A stretch of DNA of 64,000 nucleotides from assembly GCA_965231925.1 (NCBI GenBank), contig OZ246894.1:4402001-4466000 (forward strand). Direction: 5' to 3'. A program made the translations under genes and the position numbers. Positions 43,036 through 53,483 of the stretch are shown in pieces. The notes beneath the pieces are model-generated. The model was not told the DNA's origin and searched no databases. It worked only from the letters and a program-made list of their open reading frames with translations. Source of the stretch: Poriferisodalis sp965231925. Lineage in GTDB: Bacteria > Actinomycetota > Acidimicrobiia > Acidimicrobiales > Poriferisodalaceae. How positions within the stretch are numbered: position 1 is the first letter of the stretch; each line of letters starts with the position of its first letter.

Positions 43036-44700
43036 TCAGCCACCCAAGTAGAACGATGCGACATCGCCGAAGTGGCTGACGAGGCCGGGGAAGACGCCGA
43101 GCGCCATCGTGGCCACCACAGTGATGGCCAGTGCGGCTGCGAGCGCGCCGGTCATAGGGATCGGTCCCGGGGTGAACGCCACCATTGTCTGCTGGCGCGT
43201 CTCGGTGGCCACGAATCCGCCATCGTCGTGCGCAGAGGCTTCGGCCGGCTCGTCGGCCGGCTCGTCGTCGGCGTCGCCGCTCGCATCCACTCCGAGCGCC
43301 ACCGTCTCGGGCACTGGCTCGAACCACATCTGCACCAGCACTCGGGCGTAGTAGCCGAACGCGATCACCGCGTTCACGGCGACAATTGCCGCAAGCACCC
43401 AGCCTGCCGGTGTGCTCGCATCAGCCAGCGTCCGGAAGATGACGAACTTGGCGAACCAACCGCCTGCAGGCGGGATGCCGGCCAACGATGCCAAGAACAC
43501 CGTCATCAGCACCGCCATGCCCGGTGCATACCTGAACAATCCGGCGTAGCTGCCGATTTCACCCGAGCGGGTCCGCCGTGCCACTGCCAGCACCACGCTG
43601 AACGCCCCCAGGTTCATGAAGGCGTAGATGATGGCGTAGACGATCACCGCCTCGTAGGCACTGGGCAGCACCGTCGTGGTGATCCCGACGCCGGGGACCG
43701 TCCAAGCATCACCCTCGAACGCCACAGCGAACGGCACCAGCATGAAGCCGCCCTGCGCCACGCCCGAATAGGCCAGCATCCGCACAATGTTCGTCTGGCG
43801 CAGCGCAATCAAGTTGCCCACGGTCATCGTCACCACGGCCAGCACCCAGAAGAACGGCTGCACGACGTCGGCGGCCCCTTCGAAGGCCACGAACACCAAG
43901 CTCAGCAGCGCCACCATGCCGGCTGCCTTCGACGCCACCGACAAGAACGCAGTCACCGGCGTCGGCGCACCCTCGTAGGTGTCGGGCGCCCACGTATGGA
44001 ACGGCACCGCCGACACCTTGAAGGCGAAGCCGATCAGCACGAACAGGACCGCCACGATGACGATCGGGCTCGACCCTTCGCCCCGCAGTGCCTCGGCGAT
44101 CGTCCCGAAATCGGTGTCGCCGGCCACGCCGAACACCAACGACATGCCGTACAGCATCACCGCCGAAGCGAAGACCCCCATCAGGTAGTACTTCAGACCC
44201 GCCTCGTTGGAACGAGGCCCGCCCTTGCGCCAAGCGGCCAGCATGTACGCCGGGATCGACAGCAGCTCCAGCGCGACGAACACGCTCACCAGGTCGCGCG
44301 AGCTGGCCATCATCACCATGCCCAGCAGCGATGTCAGCAGCAAGGTGTAGTACTCGTTCTCGTAGTAATCGCCCTCGCGCACGTAGTCGACCGACATGAG
44401 CACGACCACGTAGCCCGCCAAAATGAACAGTGCCTTGAGCACCAGCGAGAAGTCGTCGACAACGTAGGCGCCGCCGAACATGGACCGTTCGGCGCCGTCG
44501 GCTGCCAATGTCAGGATCGGGACCAGCGTGATCAGCAGGCCGATGCCGGCCAGCGTCGGCATCATCCGTTTGGCCTTGTCGTCGAGCGCAATGTCGGCAA
44601 CGGTCACCAGCGTGCCGACCGCCAGCAGGGTCAATTCGGGCGCGAGCGCGTGCCAGTCAAGTTCCGGCCGCACGAACGCGAGCATCGCGTCTGGGCCCAT
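43036..44700 (-). CDS. nuoN: NADH-quinone oxidoreductase subunit N
   Basis: 554 residues, antiporter-like membrane subunit with about 14 helices. Signatures are FVALELLSIPAYMLAAWRKG, the lysine-bearing GFAFKVSAVPFHTWAPDTYE, FLSVASKAAGM and RMLAYSGVAQGGFM. An acidic insert of about 50 residues (near 465-515, rich in DADDEPADEPAEA) separates the last helices and is not typical. It is the last gene of the nuo operon. Antisense frames of 579 codons over it are shadows. Confidence 0.95.
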   Translation of the reverse strand: MGPDAMLAFVRPELDWHALAPELTLLAVGTLVTVADIALDDKAKRMMPTLAGIGLLITLVPILTLAADGAERSMFGGAYVVDDFSLVLKALFILAGYVVVLMSVDYVREGDYYENEYYTLLLTSLLGMVMMASSRDLVSVFVALELLSIPAYMLAAWRKGGPRSNEAGLKYYLMGVFASAVMLYGMSLVFGVAGDTDFGTIAEALRGEGSSPIVIVAVLFVLIGFAFKVSAVPFHTWAPDTYEGAPTPVTAFLSVASKAAGMVALLSLVFVAFEGAADVVQPFFWVLAVVTMTVGNLIALRQTNIVRMLAYSGVAQGGFMLVPFAVAFEGDAWTVPGVGITTTVLPSAYEAVIVYAIIYAFMNLGAFSVVLAVARRTRSGEIGSYAGLFRYAPGMAVLMTVFLASLAGIPPAGGWFAKFVIFRTLADASTPAGWVLAAIVAVNAVIAFGYYARVLVQMWFEPVPETVALGVDASGDADDEPADEPAEASAHDDGGFVATETRQQTMVAFTPGPIPMTGALAAALAITVVATMALGVFPGLVSHFGDVASFYLGG

Positions 44701-44702
44701 CG

Positions 44703-44765
44703 CTAGCTCCCGTCAGCCTTCGTCGGCATCGACAGCGATGTCACCAGGTGGCCGGCATCGGTCAT
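44703..44765 (-). CDS. Bridging mini-ORF between nuoM and nuoN (20 codons)
   Basis: Its ATG overlaps the nuoM stop (ATGA) and its TAG ends 2 bases before the nuoN ATG (TAGCGATG), the same spacing as the nuoB-nuoC junction. The peptide is MTDAGHLVTSLSMPTKADGS. It probably couples translation and need not make a useful protein. Confidence 0.35.
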   Translation of the reverse strand: MTDAGHLVTSLSMPTKADGS

Positions 44766-46324
44766 CGGGACCCCACAGCCGCGCTGATGCTCTCGGCGAT
44801 GCCCGTCGACACGTCATCGACCATGCCGAATATCAGCCCGGGGACCCAGCCGAAGAGCACCATCGCGATGATGAGCGGCATCCACGCAGCCCACTCGTAG
44901 CGGTTCACGTCTGCGATCGTGTGGCCCTCCCACTCGGGCTTGGGTTCGCCGAACGCACTGCGCTGGAACAGCCACAGCAGGTAGCCCGCAGCAAACACCG
45001 TGCCCACGGCGGCGATCACCATGTAGGTGCGGAACATCTCTTCGGAAAGTCCGGCGCCGGGGTTGTAGGCCGACAAGATCACCGGGAACTCGCCCCAGAA
45101 CCCCGCCAAGCCGGGCAGGCCCAGCGACGCCATCGCCGAGATGGCCAGAATCCAGCCCATGCGGGGCGCCGATTTGAGCAGGCCGCCCAGCCGGCCGATT
45201 TCGAGCGTGTGGTAGCGCTCCTTGACCGAACCGGCCACGAAGAAGAGCATCCCGGTGATGATCCCGTGGGCCACCATGCCGAACACCGCAGCGTTGATGC
45301 CAATGTCGGTCAGCGTGGCAATGCCCAGCATCACGAAGCCCATGTGTGCCACCGAGCTGAACGCGATGAGGCGTTTCATATCGGTCTGCGCCAGGCAGCC
45401 CAAAGCGCCATAGATGATGCCGATCACCGCCAGCAGGCCGATCCACGGCGCCCACGCCGCAGCACCCTCGGGCAGGAACGGCAGCGCGATCCGCACGAAG
45501 CCGTAGGTGCCGAGCTTCAGCAGAACCGCGGCCAGAATCACCGAGCCCACTGTGGGCGCCTCGGTGTGCGCGTCGGGCAGCCAAGTGTGGAAGGGGAACA
45601 TCGGCACCTTGATGCCGAAGCCCATGAACAGGCCCGCGAAGATGATCGCCTGGGTGCCGCGGGCCAAATCGCCGCCGGCGGCGTTGGCAAGCTCGCTCAT
45701 GTTGAACGTGTTCAGCGCCGTCCCGGCCTCGTTGGTGGCCACGAAGTACAGCGCCACGAAGCTGACGATCATCAGCGCCGAGCCGAACAGCGTGAACAGG
45801 AAGAACTTCAGCGAGGCATAGCGACGGTTCTCCCCGCCCCACACGCCGATCATGAAGTACATCGGCAACAGCACGACCTCGAAGAACACGAAGAACAGGA
45901 TCAAGTCCTGCGCCACGAAGGTGCCGTTCATGCCTGAGGCCAGGATCAGCATCAGGATGAAGAAGGCCTTGGCGTTGCCCGGCTCGGGGATGTGCTCCCA
46001 CGAGTAGATCACGCACAGCGGGATGATGGCCATCGACAGGATCAGCAGCGGCAGCGACAGTCCGTCGAGGCCCAGGATGTAGTCGGCGTTGATCGCGTCG
46101 ATCCATCTCTTCTGCACGCCGAACTGCAGCGACCCGGCATTGCCGTAGTCGAAGGCGAACAGCAGGTACACACCCACCGCCAGTGTCGCCAGCGACGATC
46201 CGAGCGCGATCGTCTTCAGCTCCAACTCGCGAGCGCGAGGCACTGCCATCATCACAAGCGCGCCGACAGCGGGCAGGAATACCGCGAGCGTCAGCGCCCA
46301 GGCGTCGAATCCAGTTGCGTCCAC
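44762..46324 (-). CDS. nuoM: NADH-quinone oxidoreductase subunit M
   Basis: 520 residues from GTG 46324 (GAGGGAGC upstream). Motifs: ADYILGLDGLSLPLLILSM, FFEVVLLPMYFMIGVWGG, GFGIKVPMFPFHTWLPDAHT, VILAAVLLKLGTYGFVRI and RLIAFSSVAHMGFVMLGIAT. It is a proton-pumping, antiporter-like subunit. The start overlaps by one base the stop of the mini-ORF that bridges from nuoL. The N-terminus agrees with FDAWALTLAVFLPAVGAL as the first helix. Confidence 0.95.
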   Translation of the reverse strand: MDATGFDAWALTLAVFLPAVGALVMMAVPRARELELKTIALGSSLATLAVGVYLLFAFDYGNAGSLQFGVQKRWIDAINADYILGLDGLSLPLLILSMAIIPLCVIYSWEHIPEPGNAKAFFILMLILASGMNGTFVAQDLILFFVFFEVVLLPMYFMIGVWGGENRRYASLKFFLFTLFGSALMIVSFVALYFVATNEAGTALNTFNMSELANAAGGDLARGTQAIIFAGLFMGFGIKVPMFPFHTWLPDAHTEAPTVGSVILAAVLLKLGTYGFVRIALPFLPEGAAAWAPWIGLLAVIGIIYGALGCLAQTDMKRLIAFSSVAHMGFVMLGIATLTDIGINAAVFGMVAHGIITGMLFFVAGSVKERYHTLEIGRLGGLLKSAPRMGWILAISAMASLGLPGLAGFWGEFPVILSAYNPGAGLSEEMFRTYMVIAAVGTVFAAGYLLWLFQRSAFGEPKPEWEGHTIADVNRYEWAAWMPLIIAMVLFGWVPGLIFGMVDDVSTGIAESISAAVGSR

Positions 46325-46550
46325 TAGGAAGCTCCCTCTCGGTTGGAACACGGTGCGGCGGAATGGAGGCAGCCGGCGATGACTGCCGCTGGGCGGGGAA
46401 CCGGGCAGGGCACAGCGCCGTGCCGGGCAACCACAGCCCCAGCGGCACAGCGGCGAGACCAAGCTGCTGCCGTTCGCCGCGCCAATGAGGAATCACCAGC
46501 GCGCCCGGCAATCACGCTGTGGGCAGCGCAGCGGCAAAAACGGAGACTGC

Positions 46551-46554
<4 letters not shown>
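46324..46554 (-). CDS. Bridging mini-ORF between nuoL and nuoM (76 codons)
   Basis: GTG at 46554 overlaps the nuoL stop (GTGA) and the TAG at 46326-46324 overlaps the nuoM GTG by one base. The frame is arginine-, alanine- and cysteine-rich (GVG-free, e.g. SSLRFCRCAAHSVIAG) and matches no family I know. The DNA contains a GC-rich inverted repeat (TGCCGCTGGG about 46384, complement about 46449) with an inner hairpin. Confidence 0.35.
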
Positions 46555-48806
<2,252 letters not shown>

Positions 48807-48816
48807 GCGCGTTCCG

Positions 48817-49116
48817 TCAGCCCTTCATCAGGTCGAACTCGTCGACCGCGATCGATCTGCGGTTGCGGTACAGCAGCAGCACGATGGCCAGGCCCACGCC
48901 GACTTCGGCGGCTGCGACGGCAATGATGAACAGGGCGAAGACCTGCCCCGACACAACGTCGTGCTGCAACCCGAATGCCACCAGATTGAGGTTCACAGCA
49001 TTCAGCATCAGCTCGATCGACATCAGCACCATGACGCCGTTGCGGCGCGCCAGCACGCCGTAGACGCCGACCGCGAACAGCAGCGCACCGAGCAGCAGGA
49101 ACTGGTTCAGCAGCAT
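48817..49116 (-). CDS. nuoK: NADH-quinone oxidoreductase subunit K
   Basis: 99 residues with three helices: FLLLGALLFAVGVYGVLARR, NGVMVLMSIELMLNAVNLNL (the conserved membrane glutamate) and ALFIIAVAAAEVGVGLAIVL. Its start overlaps the stop of the bridging mini-ORF from nuoJ (TGATG). Complete and ordinary. Confidence 0.95.
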   Translation of the reverse strand: MLLNQFLLLGALLFAVGVYGVLARRNGVMVLMSIELMLNAVNLNLVAFGLQHDVVSGQVFALFIIAVAAAEVGVGLAIVLLLYRNRRSIAVDEFDLMKG

Positions 49117-49265
49117 CAGCCAACCACCCCGGCGTCCACCGCCGTCACACCCACTGCCGCGGCCCTCATCACCTTGGCGTCCGTCACGGCCACCTCGGCG
49201 TCCGCCGTCGTCAAGCCCACCATCGTGGCCCTCATCACTGTTGCACCTATCACTGTCACATTCAT
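49116..49265 (-). CDS. Bridging mini-ORF between nuoJ and nuoK (49 codons) with internal repeat
   Basis: ATG 49265 lies 11 bases after the nuoJ stop behind GGCGGG; the TGA overlaps the nuoK ATG (TGATG). The peptide contains two in-frame copies of a 22-residue unit: VMRATMVGLTTADAEV and VMRAAAVGVTAVDAGVVG, i.e. a 66-bp tandem DNA repeat. Rich in Val, Ala and Thr; no known family. Confidence 0.4.
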   Translation of the reverse strand: MNVTVIGATVMRATMVGLTTADAEVAVTDAKVMRAAAVGVTAVDAGVVG

Positions 49266-49276
49266 CACGGCCCGCC

Positions 49277-49771
49277 TCAGTCTCTGCGCGCCAGCACGAC
49301 GGCGCCGATCAGCGCAGCTAGCAGCAACACCGAGACAGCTTCGAACGGGACGATGTACTGCGAGAAGACCGAGTCCGACACGTCGGAGGTGCGGAAGACC
49401 GTGCTGTCGGTTGCCAGCGAGTCGGTGCCGAAGCGGTCGATGAGGGCATAGACGATGACACCACCAAGGGCAAGCGCGGACAGTGCCGCCACCGGCCAGG
49501 TGGCCCCGGTCATCTGGGGTATTCGCCCGATCGGCGCACGGGTGAGCATGATGCCGAACAGGAACAGCACCATCACGGCGCCGATGTAGACCAGCACCTG
49601 CGTCGTGGCGATGAACTCGGCGGTGAGCAGCACGTAATTCGCTGCGAGGCCGCCCAGCACCGCCACCAGGAACAGGGCCGCGTGCACGATGTTGCGCGTC
49701 GTCACCATGCCCAGCGCGGCCAGCACGGTGATGCCCGCGATGATGCCGAAGGCGATGTTCTGCGCAACCAT
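49277..49771 (-). CDS. nuoJ: NADH-quinone oxidoreductase subunit J
   Basis: 164 residues with five helices: NIAFGIIAGITVLAALGMVT, NIVHAALFLVAVLGGLAANY, EFIATTQVLVYIGAVMVLFL (the pi-bulge helix), a mid helix and VLLLAALIGAVVLARRD. It follows nuoI by 8 bp. Complete. Confidence 0.94.
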   Translation of the reverse strand: MVAQNIAFGIIAGITVLAALGMVTTRNIVHAALFLVAVLGGLAANYVLLTAEFIATTQVLVYIGAVMVLFLFGIMLTRAPIGRIPQMTGATWPVAALSALALGGVIVYALIDRFGTDSLATDSTVFRTSDVSDSVFSQYIVPFEAVSVLLLAALIGAVVLARRD

Positions 49772-49779
49772 CGGGCGTC

Positions 49780-50478
49780 CTAGCTCCCCTGCCCGGCCGC
49801 GAGTTCGCGAGCGCCATCAGACTCAGTGGACGCGAGCCCGCGAGCGCCATCAGACTCAGCGTCATCTGCCCCAAGCTGGCGCTTGGGCGCTGCGTCGTCT
49901 GCCTCGAGCTTCCGCGCGGGAGCGAAATCGTCGATTCCGAAGTCGGGAACCGTGCGCACCTTCTGCTCCGAGCCGGGCTCATAGGCCTGGAACTCGGGCA
50001 CGGTCTCCATCCACTCGCTGAGCCGGATCCGGTCATGCAACAGGTCGGCGATGTGCGGCTCGGAGTACTCGTACTCGGGTGTCCAGAACAGCGCGTCGAA
50101 CGGGCACACCTCCACGCAGATGCCGCAGTACATGCACAGCGCGTAATCGATGTCGAACCGGTCGACCACGTTGACCGAACGAACCGCACCGCCGGCACGC
50201 CGGGGCGGTGCCTTCACCTTGTGGCCCTCGATGTAGATGCACCAATCGGGGCACGAGCGCGAGCACAGCATGCACGCGGTGCAGTTCTCCTCGTGCAGGG
50301 CGATCACGCCCCGGGCGCGGTCGGGCGGGGCTTCCTTCTCGTGGGGGTACTGCACGGTGACCGACCCCTGCTGGGGGGCAGGGATGAGCGTGCGTATGCC
50401 CCGCTTGGGGAACAGCGTACGCGCCGCGGTGCGAGCAGTCACGCCGAGACCCTTGAGCAGTCCGGGGAGCTGTGGCAT
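49780..50478 (-). CDS. nuoI: NADH-quinone oxidoreductase subunit I, with repeated C-terminal tail
   Basis: 232 residues. Two [4Fe-4S] motifs: CTACMLCSRSCPDW (Cys66, 69, 72, 76) and CMYCGICVEVCP (Cys115, 118, 121, 125), binding clusters N6a and N6b. The core ends near residue 175. The last 50 residues are an unusual acidic tail of short repeats (RKLEADDA, RQLGADDAESDGARGLAST, ESDGARELAAG). It abuts nuoH without a gap. Confidence 0.94.
   Translation of the reverse strand: MPQLPGLLKGLGVTARTAARTLFPKRGIRTLIPAPQQGSVTVQYPHEKEAPPDRARGVIALHEENCTACMLCSRSCPDWCIYIEGHKVKAPPRRAGGAVRSVNVVDRFDIDYALCMYCGICVEVCPFDALFWTPEYEYSEPHIADLLHDRIRLSEWMETVPEFQAYEPGSEQKVRTVPDFGIDDFAPARKLEADDAAPKRQLGADDAESDGARGLASTESDGARELAAGQGS
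49806..49859. repeat. 21-bp direct repeat in the nuoI 3' end
   Basis: CGCGAGCGCCATCAGACTCA plus G occurs at 49806-49826 and 49839-49859, a 33-bp period in frame. A related unit (CGAGC-CCATCAGAC) lies at 52728-52742 in the nuoC-nuoD junction. Confidence 0.85.
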
Positions 50479-51522
50479 CTAGAGCACCACCTTGAAGATT
50501 CCGGTCACGACGATGTTCGCGAGCGAGAGCGGGATGAGGACTTTCCAGGCGAACTTCTGCAGCTGGTCTTCGCGCAGGCGGGGGTAGGTGAAGCGGATCC
50601 AGAAGATGACGAAGGCCACCAGCAGGATCTTGACGAGCATCACCACCGGTCCGAGCACGTTGAGTATCGGGGCGTCGATGTCGAAGCCGGGAATCCACCA
50701 GCCGCCCAGGAACATCACGGTGGCCAACGCCGAGAACGCGAACGCCGTGGCGACTTCGGCCATGAAGAACAGCAGGAACCGGAAGCCGGTGTATTCCACG
50801 TGGAAACCGCCGACCAGCTCGGTCTCGGCCACGGGCATGTCGAACGGCGTCTGTGTCAGCTCGGCCTGGGCGGAGATCATGAAGATCAAGAAGCCGATGA
50901 ACTGGGTGAGGATGAAGGGGTTGCCGATGAGGCCGAAGCCGAAGATCTCGCCGGTTGCCTGTGCCTCGACGATCGTCTGCAGGTTCAGCGAGTCGGCCTG
51001 GATGACCACGCCCATGACGGCGAGGATCAGCGGCAGCTCGTACGCGATGAGCTGGCCGGCCGCCCGCAGGCCGCCGAGCAGCGCGTACTTATTGGCCGAG
51101 GCCCAGCCCGCCATCAGCACGCCCAGCACTGACAGCGACGAGACCGCCATCGCGTAGAAGATCCCCGTGTCGAGGTTCTCCACGACGGCATCGGGGCCAG
51201 TGGGCAGCACGACGAAGAGCAGGAACGACGACGCGAGCACCACGACCGGGGCCGCCCGGAACACCCGCCGGTCGGCAGCGGCGGGGTGGATGTCTTCCTT
51301 CTGGAGGAACTTCACTGCATCGGCAATGAGCTGCAGCGAGCCGTGGGGGCCCACGTCGGTGGGGCCCAGCCGGCTCTGCATGAACGCCATCATCTTGAGC
51401 AGGAACAGGTAGCCCAGCATCAGCGCAGCCGTCGGGATGACGATGAGCGCGACGCCCAGCTTGATGCTGGTCTCGGCCCAGTACGCGAGGCCGAGCGCTC
51501 CCGAAAGGGTCAGCTCGCTCAC
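50479..51522 (-). CDS. nuoH: NADH-quinone oxidoreductase subunit H
   Basis: 347 residues, eight helices. Motifs: FMQSRLGPTDVGPHGSLQLI, DAVKFLQKEDIHPAAADR, MAGWASANKYALLGGLRAAG, YELPLILAVMGVV, AELTQTPFDMPVAETELVGG and FIFWIRFTYPRLREDQL (given here by its core IFWIRFTYPRLR). It forms the quinone-channel entrance with NuoB and NuoD. The start overlaps the nuoD stop by 4 bp, so nuoEFG are not between them. Confidence 0.95.
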   Translation of the reverse strand: MSELTLSGALGLAYWAETSIKLGVALIVIPTAALMLGYLFLLKMMAFMQSRLGPTDVGPHGSLQLIADAVKFLQKEDIHPAAADRRVFRAAPVVVLASSFLLFVVLPTGPDAVVENLDTGIFYAMAVSSLSVLGVLMAGWASANKYALLGGLRAAGQLIAYELPLILAVMGVVIQADSLNLQTIVEAQATGEIFGFGLIGNPFILTQFIGFLIFMISAQAELTQTPFDMPVAETELVGGFHVEYTGFRFLLFFMAEVATAFAFSALATVMFLGGWWIPGFDIDAPILNVLGPVVMLVKILLVAFVIFWIRFTYPRLREDQLQKFAWKVLIPLSLANIVVTGIFKVVL

Positions 51523-52703
51523 CGGTCAATATCCCCGAGGATGAAGTACAGCGAACCCAGAATGGTGATGATGTCGGGCACGTAGGTGCCGCGCATCACC
51601 CACGGCACGATCGAGATGTTGCTGAAGCTGGGCGTGCGGATCTTCACCCGGAACGGTTCAAGGCCGCCCTTGGACACGACGTAGTAGCCCATCTCGCCCA
51701 GCGGGTTCTCGGTGGAGACGTAGGCCTCGCCGGCGGGCACCTTGATGATGCGCGGCACCTTGGCCATGATCGGGCCCGAGGGAATGGCGTCGAGCAACTG
51801 GTCGACGATCTTGGTGGCCTCGCGGGTCTCCTGCAGGCGCACCCAGTAGCGGGCGAACGAATCGCCGTCGGGGTGTGTCCAAACACGCCAGTCGACCTGG
51901 TCCCAGGCGAGACCCGGGTTGGCGTCGCGGCGCAGGTCCCAGTCGATCCCGCTGGCTCGCAGGTTGGCGCCCGACAGGCCGTAGCTCAGCGCCACGTCGC
52001 CCGGGATCACGCCGACGCTGCGGCAGCGAGTCTGGAAGATCTCGTTGCCCATCAGCAGGTCTTCCATCTCGTCGCAGAAGCCGCGCATCTTGGCCATGAC
52101 GGCGTGCGTCTCGGCAATCCAGCCGCGGGGAATGTCGTCCTTGAGGCCGCCGATGCGGTCGAAGTTGGGATGGAAGCGGCCGCCGGTCACTTCCTCGATC
52201 TGGTTGAGCACCCGCTCACGGTCGCGGAAGGCGAAGAAGACCGGCGTCAGCGCGCCGACCTGCACGCCCATGTCGCCCAGGAACAGCGACAGATTGGCGA
52301 TGCGGCTCAACTCGAACAAGATGGTGCGGATCCACTGGGCACGGGGCGGGGCCTCGACGCCCATCAGCTGCTCGGCCGCCAAGATGAACGGCACTTCGTT
52401 GGCGAAGCTGCCCAGCCAGTCGATGCGGTTGATCAGCGTGGTGCACTGGGGGTACGTGCGGACCTCGCAGAGCTTCTCGTAGCCGCGGTGCATGTAGCCC
52501 ATCAGCGGTTCGGCTGAGATGACCTGCTCGCCGTCGAGCCGGCAGGCGATGCGCAGCGTGCCGTGGGTGGCGGGGTGCTGCGGGCCGATGTTCAGCGTCA
52601 TGTCGCCGGTGTCGAGCTCGATGTTGACGCGGGCGTCGGCGGCCTGAGCCGCCACGTAGGCCTGCTGCTCGCGCAGCGCCGTCGACCCGGCGGCGGGACT
52701 CAT
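51519..52703 (-). CDS. nuoD: NADH-quinone oxidoreductase subunit D
   Basis: 394 residues. Motifs: TLNIGPQHPATHGTLRIACR (quinone-site His), LMGYMHRGYEKLCEVRTYPQ, RIDWLGSFANEVPF and the C-terminal VPDIITILGSLYFILGDIDR. The quinone-binding 49-kDa-type subunit. The start region, ribosome site included, is duplicated 68 bp upstream, which creates the 23-codon mini-ORF that leads in from nuoC. Confidence 0.96.
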   Translation of the reverse strand: MSPAAGSTALREQQAYVAAQAADARVNIELDTGDMTLNIGPQHPATHGTLRIACRLDGEQVISAEPLMGYMHRGYEKLCEVRTYPQCTTLINRIDWLGSFANEVPFILAAEQLMGVEAPPRAQWIRTILFELSRIANLSLFLGDMGVQVGALTPVFFAFRDRERVLNQIEEVTGGRFHPNFDRIGGLKDDIPRGWIAETHAVMAKMRGFCDEMEDLLMGNEIFQTRCRSVGVIPGDVALSYGLSGANLRASGIDWDLRRDANPGLAWDQVDWRVWTHPDGDSFARYWVRLQETREATKIVDQLLDAIPSGPIMAKVPRIIKVPAGEAYVSTENPLGEMGYYVVSKGGLEPFRVKIRTPSFSNISIVPWVMRGTYVPDIITILGSLYFILGDIDR

Positions 52704-52788
52704 GCACCCGCTCCTGATGCGAGCCTGCGAGCACCATCAGACATCGCCGGTGCCACGGAATCGGGACTCATGCGCCCGCTCCTGACGC
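52694..52788. repeat. 27-bp direct repeat duplicating the nuoD start region
   Basis: 52694-52720 and 52762-52788 match at 25 of 27 bases and each contains GGAGCGG, ATG and AGTCCCG on the minus strand. The outer copy ends nuoC and starts the mini-ORF; the inner copy ends the mini-ORF and starts nuoD. The period is 68 bp. Confidence 0.85.
52700..52771 (-). CDS. Bridging mini-ORF between nuoC and nuoD (23 codons)
   Basis: ATG 52771 overlaps the nuoC stop (ATGA) and its TGA overlaps the nuoD ATG (ATGA). The peptide starts MSPDSVAPAMSDGARRLASG; it shares SDGARxLA with the NuoI tail and ASGAGA with the end of NuoC. It has its own copy of the nuoD ribosome site. Confidence 0.4.
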   Translation of the reverse strand: MSPDSVAPAMSDGARRLASGAGA

Positions 52789-53481
52789 CTCGAATTCGGC
52801 CATCACTTCGGCTTCGAGCTGGGCTTCGAGCTCGGGCGGGATTTCTTCGATGTCGACCACGCCGGGCCACGGCTTGACCGCACGGGCCAGCAGCGGGAAA
52901 TCCTTGCGCAGTGGGTGGCCCTCGAACTCGGTGGGCAGGTAGATGTGCTCCAGGTTCGGGTGACCGTCGAAGATGATGCCGAACATCTCGTGGGCTTCCC
53001 GCTCATGCCAGTCGGCGCCAGCGAAGACGTCGATGATCGACGGCACCGGTTCAGGCACACCGTCGACGTCGGACAAGTCGGCCTTGATGAGAACGGCGGC
53101 GTGACGGGCCGGCGAGTGCAGCTGCGCCAGCAACTGGAAGCGTGCCTCGCCGCCTCCCCTCCGCACGGTCTCGGCGGCAGTGGCGCTGGCGGCTTCGTCG
53201 GTCCCGACGCCTGCGGCATCGAATTCGGTGTCCTCGTAGCGGCCTTCAGGGGCATCGGTCCAGTCGATGGCCGACAGGAACCCGAAGTAGGCAAACCCGG
53301 CTTCGCGCAACGCAACCATCACGGCGTGCCAATGCTCGACTTCGACGCGCAGCCAGAGGTTCTCGCCTGCTTCGATGTGGGATTCGACCAACGCATCGCC
53401 GAGCAACCCAGACAGCTCGGCGGCGAGTGCTTCGCGGGCCTCGTCGCCGGGCGCTGCCGCGTCGTCGGTCGCGTCCGTCAT
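52768..53481 (-). CDS. nuoC: NADH-quinone oxidoreductase subunit C
   Basis: 237 residues from ATG 53481, 2 bp after the nuoB stop. Motifs: FLSAIDWTDAPEGRYED, FQLLAQLHSPARHAAVLIKA, PSIIDVFAGADWHEREAHEM, FGIIFDGHPNLEHIYLPTEF and GHPLRKDFPLLARAVKPWPG. An acidic insert of about 25 residues (GVGTDEAASATAAETVRRGG) sits between the first strands. It is a stand-alone NuoC, not fused to NuoD. Confidence 0.95.
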   Translation of the reverse strand: MTDATDDAAAPGDEAREALAAELSGLLGDALVESHIEAGENLWLRVEVEHWHAVMVALREAGFAYFGFLSAIDWTDAPEGRYEDTEFDAAGVGTDEAASATAAETVRRGGGEARFQLLAQLHSPARHAAVLIKADLSDVDGVPEPVPSIIDVFAGADWHEREAHEMFGIIFDGHPNLEHIYLPTEFEGHPLRKDFPLLARAVKPWPGVVDIEEIPPELEAQLEAEVMAEFEASGAGA

Positions 53482-53483
53482 CG

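Noticed and set aside
42967..44706. A 579-codon plus-strand frame over nuoN
   Set aside because: Antisense shadow: His/Arg/Gln-rich, no domain, fully inside a clear nuoN gene.
44480..45937. A 485-codon plus-strand frame over nuoM
   Set aside because: Antisense shadow of a complete nuoM with no recognisable product.
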